Shown here: in pieces, positions 54,410 through 64,000 of the stretch
How the letters are laid out: the number at the start of each line of letters is the position of its first letter
Position numbering within the stretch: position 1 is the first letter of the stretch
Assembly (NCBI RefSeq): GCF_040581485.1
Contig: NC_090130.1
Location: 11,611,426 to 11,675,425, forward strand
Source of the DNA: Linepithema humile
Taxonomy: Eukaryota; Arthropoda; Insecta; Hymenoptera; Formicidae
Direction of reading: 5' to 3'
DNA: 64,000 nt
The notes under the pieces: generated by a model
The model's input: only the letters and a program-made list of their open reading frames with translations
Database searches by the model: none
What the model was told of the DNA's origin: nothing
Position numbers and translations under genes: made by a program

Positions 54410-57352
54410 GATACTCTTCAGATAAAAAATAATTTTAACTAAATAATCCAAAAAAGTTGTCTTACTCAAATTCAACCGAATATGGAAATAGTTTCTTCAA
54501 CTACATTTGCATACTATTGTAATCTCAACCGGTTACTTTAATATTTATCATACAGGGAGGAAACAATAATGTGAAAGTGACAACAAAAGGTTCAATTTTC
54601 TGCAATTGCATACATTAAACATGCATTAAATTAAATAATTGAAATTGTAGAATTAAGCAAATAATAATGCTTTTCGGCATATGGCATTCGCTGCCAGACC
54701 GTAAGAGAAAACATGCTTTTCTAGCTAAAAAATGATTCTTGCATTAAGTGAATTCTTGCAATGTCATCCATATTTCACCATTATTCGTAATCCCACATTG
54801 TAGATGTGTAATACATCGATCCTTAAGTCTCTTTTTGCAACAATATGGCTAAGCATTTCCCACACATTCGAAGACCATTGTGTCATGTCGTTTTACTATT
54901 ATCTTTGAACAAAAATGTATTATAAATATAAAAATACAATATATTATAAATTGTTTGAAATTGAGTGAATTGAGTGTAATTAGGGCTAATCTTATCTAAT
55001 TTGATGTGCAAATAGCAGCAGCATACGACAAATTATATTTTAACAAATAATCTGTAACAATATAAAATGTACACATTAAAAAAAAAAAAAATAATGTAGC
55101 ATCTTTATTATAGCGCGTATATACTATAAGTGATGTTGTATAGAAAAATTCTTTATAAAGATAAATCAATGATGCAGTATTGTACTGCGATTAAAATTCA
55201 CTCTCATTTTGACTACTTCTGGCCACACATAAACACATTCTTAAGATCTATTTATGCATTACAACTTATGCATTACTTTTTTATTGAAAACATTATAAGT
55301 TGTGGACCATCTGATTAACTAATTCAAGTTGCCCTTCTTATACACCAACCTCTATCCGTCTGACGATTCACTGAAATTTCACTATTGCGTGCTCTATCCT
55401 CATTGTTTGCGTAATGTGACTGCTTTACGATATCAGTAAGATATACATATGGCATATTCTGCTATTCAGATAATTCCATTTATCTAAAATATGTCACAAA
55501 TCTTGTTATGGATCATCTGATTACAGGGTCGCATTTACCATAAGGCGCATTAATAGTATTAATCATCCTGATTGATTATATGAATAAGTTAAAAGTTTTT
55601 TTAAATTTATTAAATTTAATATTATTAATGAAGGGATAATAGAGCATATAAATAAAATTAGTAAAATTTGGGGTTTTTGAATATTAATTAATGAAAATAT
55701 ATAGAATGGGATAATTTTTTGAACAGTTAATAAAAAAAAAAGTATATCTCAAACTAAATATAATGATAATAAAAGCATTCAAAAATTAGGCGCAAACTGG
55801 GACCTCATTCTCTATGGGGCCACATTTTAAAACCCTACTTTTCACAAATAACAATATAAAACACAGCCTAGTTATAGTTGCAAAATAAAATACTTATTTT
55901 TAAATATTAAATTCATAATATTATAAAAACTAGAGGCCGCTAAAAAATTTGTAAGCGGTAATTGTTTATTAAATTTCACCTTTTTGCATCATATAATGGA
56001 GTGCTTAGAATTAAATGCATATTTCGAGCCGATTCCTTAGACGACACCTCCTATCCTCCCATTACCGCTCGATCTCGACGGCCGAACCGCTGATAGCGCG
56101 TCTAATGTTCTGGCTCTCTTCGATCGTTTTACACATATGCCTAGTCGGCGACGGACATCATTAGTGCAGTCAATCTACGTGAGCGTACCACGAACGAGGC
56201 AAAAAACTATTGGAATAATAACTATTTTGTTCCCTATATCTACATATTTCACACAACCGTAGAAGAGTGAGAAAAGAAATAGAATTGTGGAATGTTTTTT
56301 TAGCTTATCGCTATTCCTTAGTTTTCTACCAACTGATAGTTTAGTTATTTGGTTAGTATTTGTAAAGCAGTATACAAGTGTATATACTTATTAATTATAT
56401 GGTTAAAGTAGTTGCCACAATTGGTAAGAATTTATTTTTCAATGAATTTATTATTCTTATTTTACTGTTACTTTATTTTAATAAAACCAAGATACTACTG
56501 TTTCTATTTTTGTATTTTTTTAGCGTAATTGTTTTATTTTATTTATTTATATGTTTACCAGCTTTACTGTCCCGTTTTAAGAACGGGATATTTTTTATAA
56601 GTTTAGAATTTTTACTAATGGTTTATCTAATCATCTAATAATTCTTTGTACACCAAGTTCACCGTCTAACAATTTGAATCATCAGGTAATTTAACTCTAA
56701 GATTGGCAGCATTCCTAATCTTTGAAAGTGCGACATTGTTCGGTCGCCGACAGAGTATTTTATCATTATCGGTTGCATGTAAATTTTTATATGCAATCTT
56801 TGATAAAGGTAATGGCCAACTACCTTTCATTTGTGAGTGGATCGAGTAGCTTGCGGTGAAAGGGGTTGGTTCATTTGTATGTCTATTTCATATGTTATAT
56901 CATATGTTATAATTTCGTCTGTCTTTGTTAAGCGTTGTCCTTAGCAACAGATTGATATAAATTCTCTTTTCTTAGCAACCGTTGTTGTTGTCTACAGTTT
57001 AACTTCAATAAGTAAACATGTGTAATTTTGCTTTGTAAAAGTATTGTGAAAGTAATAAATGTTTTGTGTTTTGTGTTAATTCAGAATGTTTACGTCTCGT
57101 AAACATTGTGCCTGTCAAAGACAATCATAAAATAATGGTGGATCTTTAACCGGATATTTGGAGAAGGCGAGATCCCCAATCAAACATATAATTGACCATG
57201 AATAAATTTATGATATCTTTATTCACTCAACTCAGCGTTTTTAGCAGCTTTTAAAGATGATTATTTTTTTAAAAGATTAAAAAATAAATAAAATAGTGTT
57301 TCTTAACTTTTTATATATATTGATTTTGAATTTAATAAATATTTAAAATAAA
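54410..57352. other. AT-rich DNA, no gene seen
   Basis: Probably non-repeated host DNA or old repeats. Short frames (55130-55318, 56378-56638) are hydrophobic AT-rich translations without support. A small GC-richer patch lies at 56030-56200. Confidence 0.4.
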
Positions 57353-57532
57353 AAATAAAATTAAAATTAAAATCCAAAGAATCCAATGCTAGATGTCCAT
57401 GCAAAATATCTCAACAAAAAAAATACATAAAATTTATTTTAAAATAAAATTTATTTTATGTATTCTTTTTGTTGAGATATTTTACATGGACATCTAGCAT
57501 TGGACTCTAGCTTTTGATTTTAATTTTATTTT
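57353..57532. mobile_element. ~180-bp foldback / MITE
   Basis: Left arm AAAATTAAAATCCAAAG...CCAATGCTAGATGTCCATG is inverted on the right as CATGGACATCTAGCATTGG...TTTGATTTTAATTTT; the centre is an A/T palindrome near 57440. Nearly perfect over 70 bp per arm, so young. Confidence 0.8.
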
Positions 57533-57613
57533 TGATTTTATCATTTGAGTCCTTATATTTAAGTTTTTAATAAATATTTATTTCGCTTTTTATAGTATAA
57601 TATAATACATATA

Positions 57614-57979
57614 ATGATGCCAAGAAAGTTTGAATCTGGAGCTAGTAAAAGAAAACGACTCAGAGAAAAGGAAAAACAGCTAAATAGTCAAAAAGGGGCA
57701 ATTTTGTCTTTCTTACGTTCTTCTGAGAATGAAGGAAATGAAGAATTTCATAGAACTGAAGTTGTACCTAAAACTTCTCAGACTGAAAGCGAAACATTGG
57801 TATCAGTATCAGAATAAGACAAAAGTGAAAATAAAAAACATCAAAATAATATGGAAAACATAGAAGGAGAGAAAGAAGTAAATGAAACACATCAAGAAGG
57901 TTTTGAAGAAAATTTTCAATCGGAGTCTATACTTACTAGCAGGCAGGTTATCTATTATCCTACAGATATAGCAGTGTGG
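57614..57979 (+). pseudogene. N-terminus of a ZMYM/hAT-like protein, cut by DIRS insertion
   Basis: ATG at 57614 begins MPRKFESGASKRKRLREKEK, the lysine/arginine-rich start with a RKF.SG..KRK pattern typical of ZMYM1-like or hAT (TTF-type) transposase-derived proteins. An in-frame TAA lies at 57815; the same frame resumes and reaches YYPTDIAVWP, the spot where such proteins enter the TTF-type zinc finger, and is then replaced by the DIRS left end. Either a transposon remnant or a domesticated relative; too short to tell. Confidence 0.5.
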
Positions 57980-58033
57980 CCAATTATGCAATGTCTCGTC
58001 CAGGTGGATATAATTGTAGTAGTGTTCCACTGC

Positions 58034-58130
58034 GTGCTATCCCCAACAGGATTTTTAACTCTAAATCAAAAAGCGCGCCGCTCGCCTGCGCTCAGGCGCG
58101 CCTTCCCCTGCTCACGGTCGTCATTAGTTT
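58034..58130 (+). repeat. DIRS left inverted terminal repeat
   Basis: Matches the reverse complement of 63904-64000 with a few differences; includes a GC-rich core (GCGCGCCGCTCGCCTGCGCT). Confidence 0.9.
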
Positions 58131-58197
58131 CCTGTTGTGCGATTCCTTAACGTGTTCTTTTTGTACCTTAATTGTGTCACATTTCTGCATTTCAGGT

Positions 58198-59136
58198 ATG
58201 AGAAAATCTTCCCATAAATCTCGAAAGAGGAGAAGGTCGCCATCCACTGATCGGATTGCCCGTATATATTCATAGGTGAAAATGTCAATTTGACATTCAC
58301 AAAGTGAGGTTAAGACGCTGCGCCGTCATTCGCCGCTGTTGCCAGTCCGCTCTGCCTCAACGCAGACGGACCGGGGGTCACGTCGAGAGACTAATTCAGT
58401 CTACTCACAAAGATCGGACTCGAATACAGATCTTTTAGCACCCCAGGTGCTTTCGGACCCCCCAGGTGTGTATGAATACTGCTGAATCTGAGTTTAGCGC
58501 AACCAAGCGGCATGACGACACAACCTTTGTTGGCAATGTCTTCAGCATCATCTCCATATGCTTTCCACTGGCTTGTCACCTGTCATCCCGGTTTCAGGTG
58601 AGGACGATTCCGCCTCTCTGGCCAAACAATTGTTTGGAGCCCAAGATAATGAGGAGTTTCTTCCTTGGGATGAGGTCGTTACTCAGACGTAGCATAATCT
58701 AACACGCACGGGCTTACAGGCGGACCAACGCGAGCTGCTTCGGGAAAAAATACTCGCCCGCTAAGGCGGTTTCCTTCTCAAAGCCTCCACATTAAACTCA
58801 GAATGCCGGGTGGCTCTCAAACCTAACTCAATTGTTAAACGAGACGATTTCGCTCGAAAAAATCAGAATCAGGTGGGAGTGGCTTTTTGCGCCTTTGGTA
58901 AGGCCATATGTGACTTCTTACATCTTGCCATGCAGGATTCTCTTACTACTGAGGCGCGCATAATCATCACCAAGGTCAGTGATGGAGCCAAGATCCTCAC
59001 GGATCTATTTCACCAGCTTACAACAACGAGGCGGGCACAAATCATGCCCACACTGAATTTCATGGCAGTGTCGCCGACCGGATCGAAAGATACCGGCGGC
59101 AATGAGGACACGCGCGACAATTCGGTCGCTAGATAA
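58198..59136 (+). pseudogene. DIRS gag, decayed
   Basis: A start MRKSSHKSRKRRRSP at 58198 is followed by several frames. Recognisable segments are LFGAQDNEEFLPWDEVV (about 58640), a GLQADQRELLREKIL stretch and 58810-59136 (VALKPN...KRDDF...Q.QVGVAFCAFGKAICDFL), matching the order of DIRS ORF1 proteins. Multiple stops. Confidence 0.6.
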
Positions 59137-60673
59137 AGTACGGCGTCTTCGGACGCTCGTGTGAGTCTCTCCGCTCGCGCGGAGTTGATCGAACACGAAG
59201 CGGACGAGCTTCTCTTCGGTGCATCCTTTGGCGAGCAGATAAAGAAGGCAACCTCGCTCAAGGAAGGCAACAGGGAGACCAGGGGCAAGCAGCAATCGCC
59301 GTCATTACCGTCCCAGGTCTCAATCGAGACCGAGGAGACGATGAGCAGTAACCAGGTAATCGTAGGCGGCAGACTAGCCCGTTTTCTTTCCCAATGGTTA
59401 GAAATCACATCGGATCCAAGGATGCTAGAGCCAATCTCCGGCTATAGGCTGCTTTTCATTCATCGGCCATCTCTTCAAACCACTGAACCTTCGTTCAGTC
59501 TGGCCAGGCAAGAAGAATAAAATTGTTTGCGTGAGATCTCGAGGCTTTTAAATAAAGGGGCGATCGAGCGGACCACAGATGATGGAGTCCAATTCCTGTC
59601 TTCCTTCTTTGTCATCAAAGAATCCTCGGGAGGATGGAGGTTCATCCTGAACCTGAAACGCCTAAATCGTTTTATTATTGCTCCACAATTCAAATTAGAA
59701 AATTGGAAGACGGTAATTTGTCTCATCTCGCCAGGAGATTACCTGACCTCTATATACCTAGAGGACGCTTACCTGCTTGTCCCGGTCCACCAAGAAGACA
59801 AAAGATATTTACGCTTCCGTTTCTTAGGCCAATTTTATCAATTTAGGGTCCTACCCTTTGGCCTGGCATCAGCGTCGTCTATATTTACAAAAATTTTGAA
59901 GCCGGTTGCATATTCCCTCAGGGAAGAGGGTTTCCTGTCTGTAATATATCTGGACGACTTCCTCTTAGTCGCATCGTCGCATAGCAAATGTATAACATCA
60001 GGAAAACGGAAAGGCGTTTAGCTGCTTTAGGTGTCCTAATTAATAAACGCAAAAGCGTTCTGACTCAGTCAAAATCCTGTCGTTTCCTGGGTTTCATTTT
60101 CGACACAGCCACTTTCATAATTTCTATTCCTCCTAACAGGAGAAGCAGATTACTTCAAAGGACTTCAGATATACTTAACAAAAATCATTGTAAAATTCGG
60201 TCCTTAGCTAGCCATATCGGCTTCTTGATCTCTATTTGCCCAACAGTTCAATACGGCATACTGCATACAAAAATTCTAGAGAGAGTTAGATTCTTAGCTT
60301 TCTCATCCACAGGAGGTGACTTTAAGGCCCAGATACCTCTCCCGTCATCAATTAGAGAAGATCTTCCATGGTGGCGGGCCAATTTAGCAGAGAACTCTCA
60401 AAAGAAATGGTATCAGATCGAGTCTTTTCGCTCTGGAAATCTTTTCAGACGCCTCTTTTACAGGATGGGGAGCCGTATGCAATAATAACCGCTCCCACAG
60501 TTTTTGGTCACCGGAAGAAAAGCGTTATCATATTAACTACTCGGAGCTTCTAGCGGTATTTCATGCGCTGAGATGCGTCGCTTTTTCTTATAATAATTCG
60601 GATATTCTCCTAAGAGTAGACAACTCCACCGCCCTATCTTATATCAATCGTATGGGCTCTATCAGATTCCAGC

Positions 60674-61915
60674 TGTAACGGTGCAGCCCACAAGCTGCAT
60701 CGTTACGGCTACGGACCGACCATCGTCCGTAGCCCATCAAGGGCGCATCGAGCACCGATAAACTTCTTATCATAACAACGGCGGTCAATCGCCGAAAACC
60801 CCCCCACATCCGACCGTTCTGAATTTCCGTTTTGTGGGGGGCTCGCCGCCGAAACCGCCGATGCTTGCCGATCCGAAGTCAGTCGGCCGCCAGCCGGATA
60901 TAAAAGAGGACCGGCTGTACGCCTAATCACCAGATCCTGTTCGCTGCTAGACAGCGAACAATCCTGCTGCGAGCGTTCTCGTAGTCCGCCGAGCGTACTC
61001 GGCTTCTATGCCTTTTTTCAGGTACACGAGCGTCCTCGGTACCGTTGCTATCTCCGATACGAGCCTTCTCGTATACCCGTCGAGCGTACTCGGCTCCGGG
61101 CATCGATCTTCGTATACAGGGCATTCTCTTATACTTAGTCGGATCGCCGCTCTAAATCCGCCTTCGTACGAGTATTCTCGTACGTTCGCCGACCAGATTC
61201 GGCCTCAAAGCCTCTAGTGCGAGCGTTCTCGTACTCCCGTCGAGCGTACTCGACGTCCTGTTCCTAATCTCGCGTTACCGCGCACCGGGATTCAACCGCA
61301 GAATCCATCCGGCAGGCAAACTGCGTCGACCAATTTGCGCCGTCGAGCGACCCGTCACGATCTACGATCGAACGGACTCGCGGTACCGTCACGAACGCAC
61401 TCACCGACGAGCGTTGCGTTGTACCAACCGCTATGACACGATCATCCGCGCGTGCGCTCTCGCGCTGATCGTACCAAGACGCCTCATGTCAAACTTTAAT
61501 AATTAATTCACCGTTGCTTTAAATAATTATTTTGCCGTTTGCTTAAAGAATTATTTTACTGTTGCCTTATAGTTATTTCACCGTCGCCTTTATATTTATT
61601 TCACGCCGCTTTTGTATTTATTTCACGCCGTTTTAATAATTATTTCGCCGTTGCTTAATAATTGTTTCACCGTTGCTTTATACTAATCTCACCGATACTT
61701 TTATATTCTTTCGAATTCGCTTTGCACACGCTTTGCCTGTACACACGAGCATTGAAGCAGATCATTTGTAAGCAAATCATTTCAACATATTAGTTAATAA
61801 ACGTTGTTTCTTTATCTTATTACAAACGAGCATTTATTTCATCGACGTACTCCCAACCGAACGAACCCGGATTCCGGCGAGCTATTCCGTGTCCGCCGAA
61901 GCTCACACGGTTTCA
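60674..61915 (+). mobile_element. solo LTR, family E, inside DIRS RNase H
   Basis: TGTAACGGTGCAGC...CACACGGTTTCA, 1,242 bp, collinear with the reverse complement of 31377-32608. TATAAAAGAGG near 60899. The flanking 4-mers are CAGC and CTGC, so the target duplication is imperfect or has mutated. Host DIRS coding resumes directly on the right. Confidence 0.85.
60965..61258 (+). repeat. array of short palindromes in LTR family E (second copy)
   Basis: Succession of CGAG-NNNN-CTCG stem-loops such as GCCGAGCGTACTCGGC, ATACGAGCCTTCTCGTAT and GTACGAGTATTCTCGTAC, in the same order as at 32050-32318. Confidence 0.8.
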
Positions 61916-62660
61916 CTGCTATTATCAAGCCTAGCTCGAGAAATCTGGAAATAGTGCGCACACCGAAATATTTTCATATATGCATCATATATTCCCTCAG
62001 CTCAGAATTTTGAGGCAGACGCAGAATCTCATATTGTTTCAAAGGAAACTGAATAGACTTTAAATCAGAGTTATTTTAACACGATTGATCAGCATTTAGG
62101 ACATTTCGATATCTATCTCTTTACCTCAGCGATTAACAGAAAATGCCCGCGCTTTGTCTCCTAGTTCCCGGATTCTCTCGTAGAAGCAATTGATGCTTTC
62201 TCACTAGATTGGAAAAAGTTTTACTTTTGCATTCCCCCCTTTCATCCTGATTTTGAGGGTTCTGCGCAAAATTACTACTAACGAAACAGAGGAGGTAGTC
62301 GTGGTACCTTGGTGGCCAGCCCAACCTTGGTTTCCTCTATTTAATAGAATTATAATCAGTCAACCAATCCGGTTTGACCCTGACATTAACAGGCTCTCGT
62401 CTCCTTTCAGGGATGTTCATCCCGCTTGGACCAGGATTACCCTGGTTGTCGCGAGATGTCAGGCAAGCCTTCCTGAACAAGGGAACTCCTTCTCAGGCGC
62501 TAAACACAACGCTCGCTTCTCTCTCGAACGCAACTGTAGCGCGTAGTAGTATGCAAAACCCATTAGGCTATGGTGGCTTTTCTGCAAGGAAGGAGGCATC
62601 AGCCTCTTTGGCCCACCAGTAGCCTCTGTTTTAGAATTCTTATCGATTCACCTTACCAGG

Positions 62661-63143
62661 GTGGGCTCTTATGCCACTCTGAATTCGTACCGCTCAGTGA
62701 TATCCCTCATTTCGGCCAATGAAATAGGCTCTCATTTCTTGATCAGGAGGTTCTTCAGGGGCGTCGCAGCTGTAAGGCCTCAACGCCCACGTTACGATTT
62801 TATCTGGGATCCATCCTCAGTATTAGAACATTTGGCCTCTTTATATCCTTATGAGAATTTCTCATTAGAATTATTTTCAGGAAAGCTTGTTACGCTCTTG
62901 GCTCTTACAATTGCGCAAAGAATGCAAACACTAGCTGCCATTCAAATCTCTAACATCCGTTTCTCGGATTCCTTAATTATCAAGATTCCTTCTCGGGTAA
63001 AGATCTCTGGCGTAGGCAGACCCCAGCCATTGCTCTCGTTCAAACCTTTCAACCGCTGGGTTAAAAAAGGAGCAGATCATCGGAAGTATTTGCGCGCTTC
63101 TATAACCGCTCAGTACTCAATGATGTCTTCTTTCAAGACGTAA
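62661..63143 (+). pseudogene. DIRS tyrosine recombinase, partial
   Basis: 160 codons with the DIRS recombinase pattern: TLNSYRSVISLIS, a RPRYDFIWDPSSVLEHL stretch, KLVTLLALTIAQRMQTLAAIQ (holding the first catalytic arginine) and FKPFNRWVK. The frame stops before the H-x-x-R and Tyr motifs, so the catalytic C-terminus is missing or frameshifted in 63144-63740. Confidence 0.75.
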
Positions 63144-63744
63144 TTCTAAGTAGACAATAAGTCGCTCAAGTTGACACTTTGTTAAGCAATATTATGCATA
63201 TGCATTACGATAGCACGATCCAGAAAGGATCATAAATTACTTTTATTAATTTGTATTAAGTATACCGTATTTTGTTTTTAAGCTACACTAAGATACGATC
63301 CTAATCGGACCCCAGCGTTCTGATATCAGCGGTTTTCACCAAATTTCTTCTTAAGTCTACCCTCTTGCGCTATTGGAGCGCGATCCCGAGGGATCCCTAG
63401 ATTATCTATATTGTTAATTCGACAGGCGCACTAGATTTTAAGCTCATATGTAGCTGCGTTGTGATGCTACCTCTCACATTAATGTGTTAATAAGCATATC
63501 TTTTTCAACCTTGCGCTCACGCGTTGATACACGTTATCTCTTCTGTATTTATCACGCTCAGGCGTTATTACACTATTTTTGTTTTAAGCTACTTTGCGCC
63601 TATAGGGCATTATGCAATATTTTGTCTCAAATTAAATTAAACCCACGCGGTATTAAATAATGTTAGTTCAAAAAAGAAGTCCTCCACGGTTGAGGGCAGA
63701 ATCCAAATAAGGATCCTTCTTTGAATTCTTTAACAAATCTGAGC
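63144..63744. other. decayed DIRS 3' region
   Basis: No open frame of note; probably the eroded end of the recombinase gene and 3' untranslated sequence. Confidence 0.4.
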
Positions 63745-63860
63745 TTTGAAAATCTACAATTATATCCATCCGGACGAGACACTGCATAATTGAATAATTA
63801 AACGAACTTATAGGAAGTTCGATTACAATTATGCTGCTGTCTCGTCCGGATGGAGATTCC
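63745..63860. repeat. DIRS internal complementary region with hairpin
   Basis: ATCCATCCGGACGAGACA near 63762 and TGTCTCGTCCGGATGGA near 63844 are inverted, with inner words GCATAATTG and GAACTTATAGGAAGTTC also pairing. The left half is the inverse of 57980-58019, as DIRS replication through a circle requires. Confidence 0.8.
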
Positions 63861-63903
63861 CTCCCCCCCCCCCTTAACCCATAACTTCAGATTTGTTCTC
63901 GTT

Positions 63904-64000
63904 AAACTAATGACGACCGTGAGCAGGGGAGGGCGCGCCTGAGCGCAGGCGAGCGGCGCGCTTTTTGATTTAGAGTTAAAAATTCTGTTGAGGATAGCAC
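63904..64000 (-). repeat. DIRS right inverted terminal repeat (to window edge)
   Basis: Inverse of 58034-58130; truncated by the end of the window. Confidence 0.9.

Larger units (their letters stand above)
59161..62600 (+). pseudogene. DIRS RT-RNase H and linker domain, interrupted by a solo LTR
   Basis: 59161-59520 holds the GGRLARFLSQWLEIT lead; after a stop 59527-60021 carries the reverse transcriptase (GGWRFILNLKRLNRFI, GDYLTSIYLEDAY, LPFGLASASSIFTK, YLDDFLL). Another frame to about 60673 gives the thumb and RNase H (YHINYSELLAVFHALR, DNSTALSYINRMGS). The LTR then interrupts; from 61916 the RNase H resumes (SLAREIW, SAQNFEAD) and is followed by the DIRS linker domain (DIYLFTSAINRK, VEAIDAFSLDWKKFYF, IPPFHPD) to about 62350. 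Frameshifts and stops throughout. Confidence 0.8.
57980..64000 (+). mobile_element. DIRS-type tyrosine-recombinase retrotransposon
   Basis: Inverted terminal repeats of 97 bp are visible at 58034-58130 and 63904-64000. An internal complementary region at about 63745-63860 is inverted relative to the outermost left bases (57980-58019), the hallmark of DIRS. The genes in order are gag, RT-RNase H with the DIRS linker domain, and tyrosine recombinase, all decayed. A solo LTR interrupts the RNase H. The right repeat must continue beyond the window. Confidence 0.88.

Noticed and set aside
54410..57352. Short hydrophobic frames such as 56378-56638
   Set aside because: AT-rich translations with no domain; compositional artefacts.

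Overview
This is a repeat-dominated stretch of an arthropod genome, most likely a hymenopteran insect and plausibly an ant. The grounds are AT-rich, intron-containing DNA full of GC-rich retroelements, insect-type 28S-associated retrotransposons (R2, R1-like), P-element, MULE, CACTA-like and DIRS elements, and an arthropod jingchuvirus-like glycoprotein relic. The species call is inference. I see no convincing ordinary host gene, no functional rRNA or tRNA gene and no CRISPR. Almost everything is mobile DNA, much of it nested.

Layout. 1-5320: two P-element-like transposons back to back; the second (1645-5312) has terminal inverted repeats, an 8-bp target duplication and an apparently intact three-exon THAP/P transposase. 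5313-11104: the 3' half of an LTR retroelement carrying a frameshifted viral glycoprotein, an extended Tudor domain broken by one stop codon, a polypurine tract and a 1.7-kb 3' LTR. 11105-19600: AT-rich DNA with a 570-bp palindrome and a decayed MULE (FLYWCH) transposase whose first exon is inverted relative to the rest and whose large intron holds a perfect 35-bp palindrome, repeat modules and a GC-rich block. 19613-29654: a 10-kb CACTA-like transposon with two divergent genes, an 847-aa Tnp2-type transposase (intact) and an eight-exon BEN-domain protein (one stop codon). 29655-35741: diverged direct repeats, a solo LTR (31377-32608), a 15-bp minisatellite and a GC-rich poly-A-ended element of unknown type.

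35742-54377 is a set of insertions ordered by their target duplications. A 2-kb solo LTR (TSD TCTT) was hit by a Gypsy element (36070-52639, TSD AACA), whose pol was hit by a 9.45-kb composite retrotransposon insert (40034-49483, 14-bp TSD). The composite contains an R1-like element, an unexplained 0.9-kb segment and a complete R2 element still flanked by 32 and 28 bases of 28S rRNA sequence at the canonical R2 site. The R2 and R1-like parts both start with what reads as an HDV-like self-cleaving ribozyme.

54378-64000: AT-rich DNA, a foldback element, the start of a ZMYM/hAT-like ORF interrupted by a DIRS (tyrosine-recombinase) retrotransposon running to the window edge. The DIRS RNase H domain is itself interrupted by a second copy of the 31377 LTR family.

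The most unusual items are the retroelement pairing a jingchuvirus-like glycoprotein with a Tudor domain, the R1-like/28S/R2 composite with two ribozymes, the CACTA-like transposon with a BEN-domain partner, and an array of short LTR hairpins with compensatory base changes between copies.
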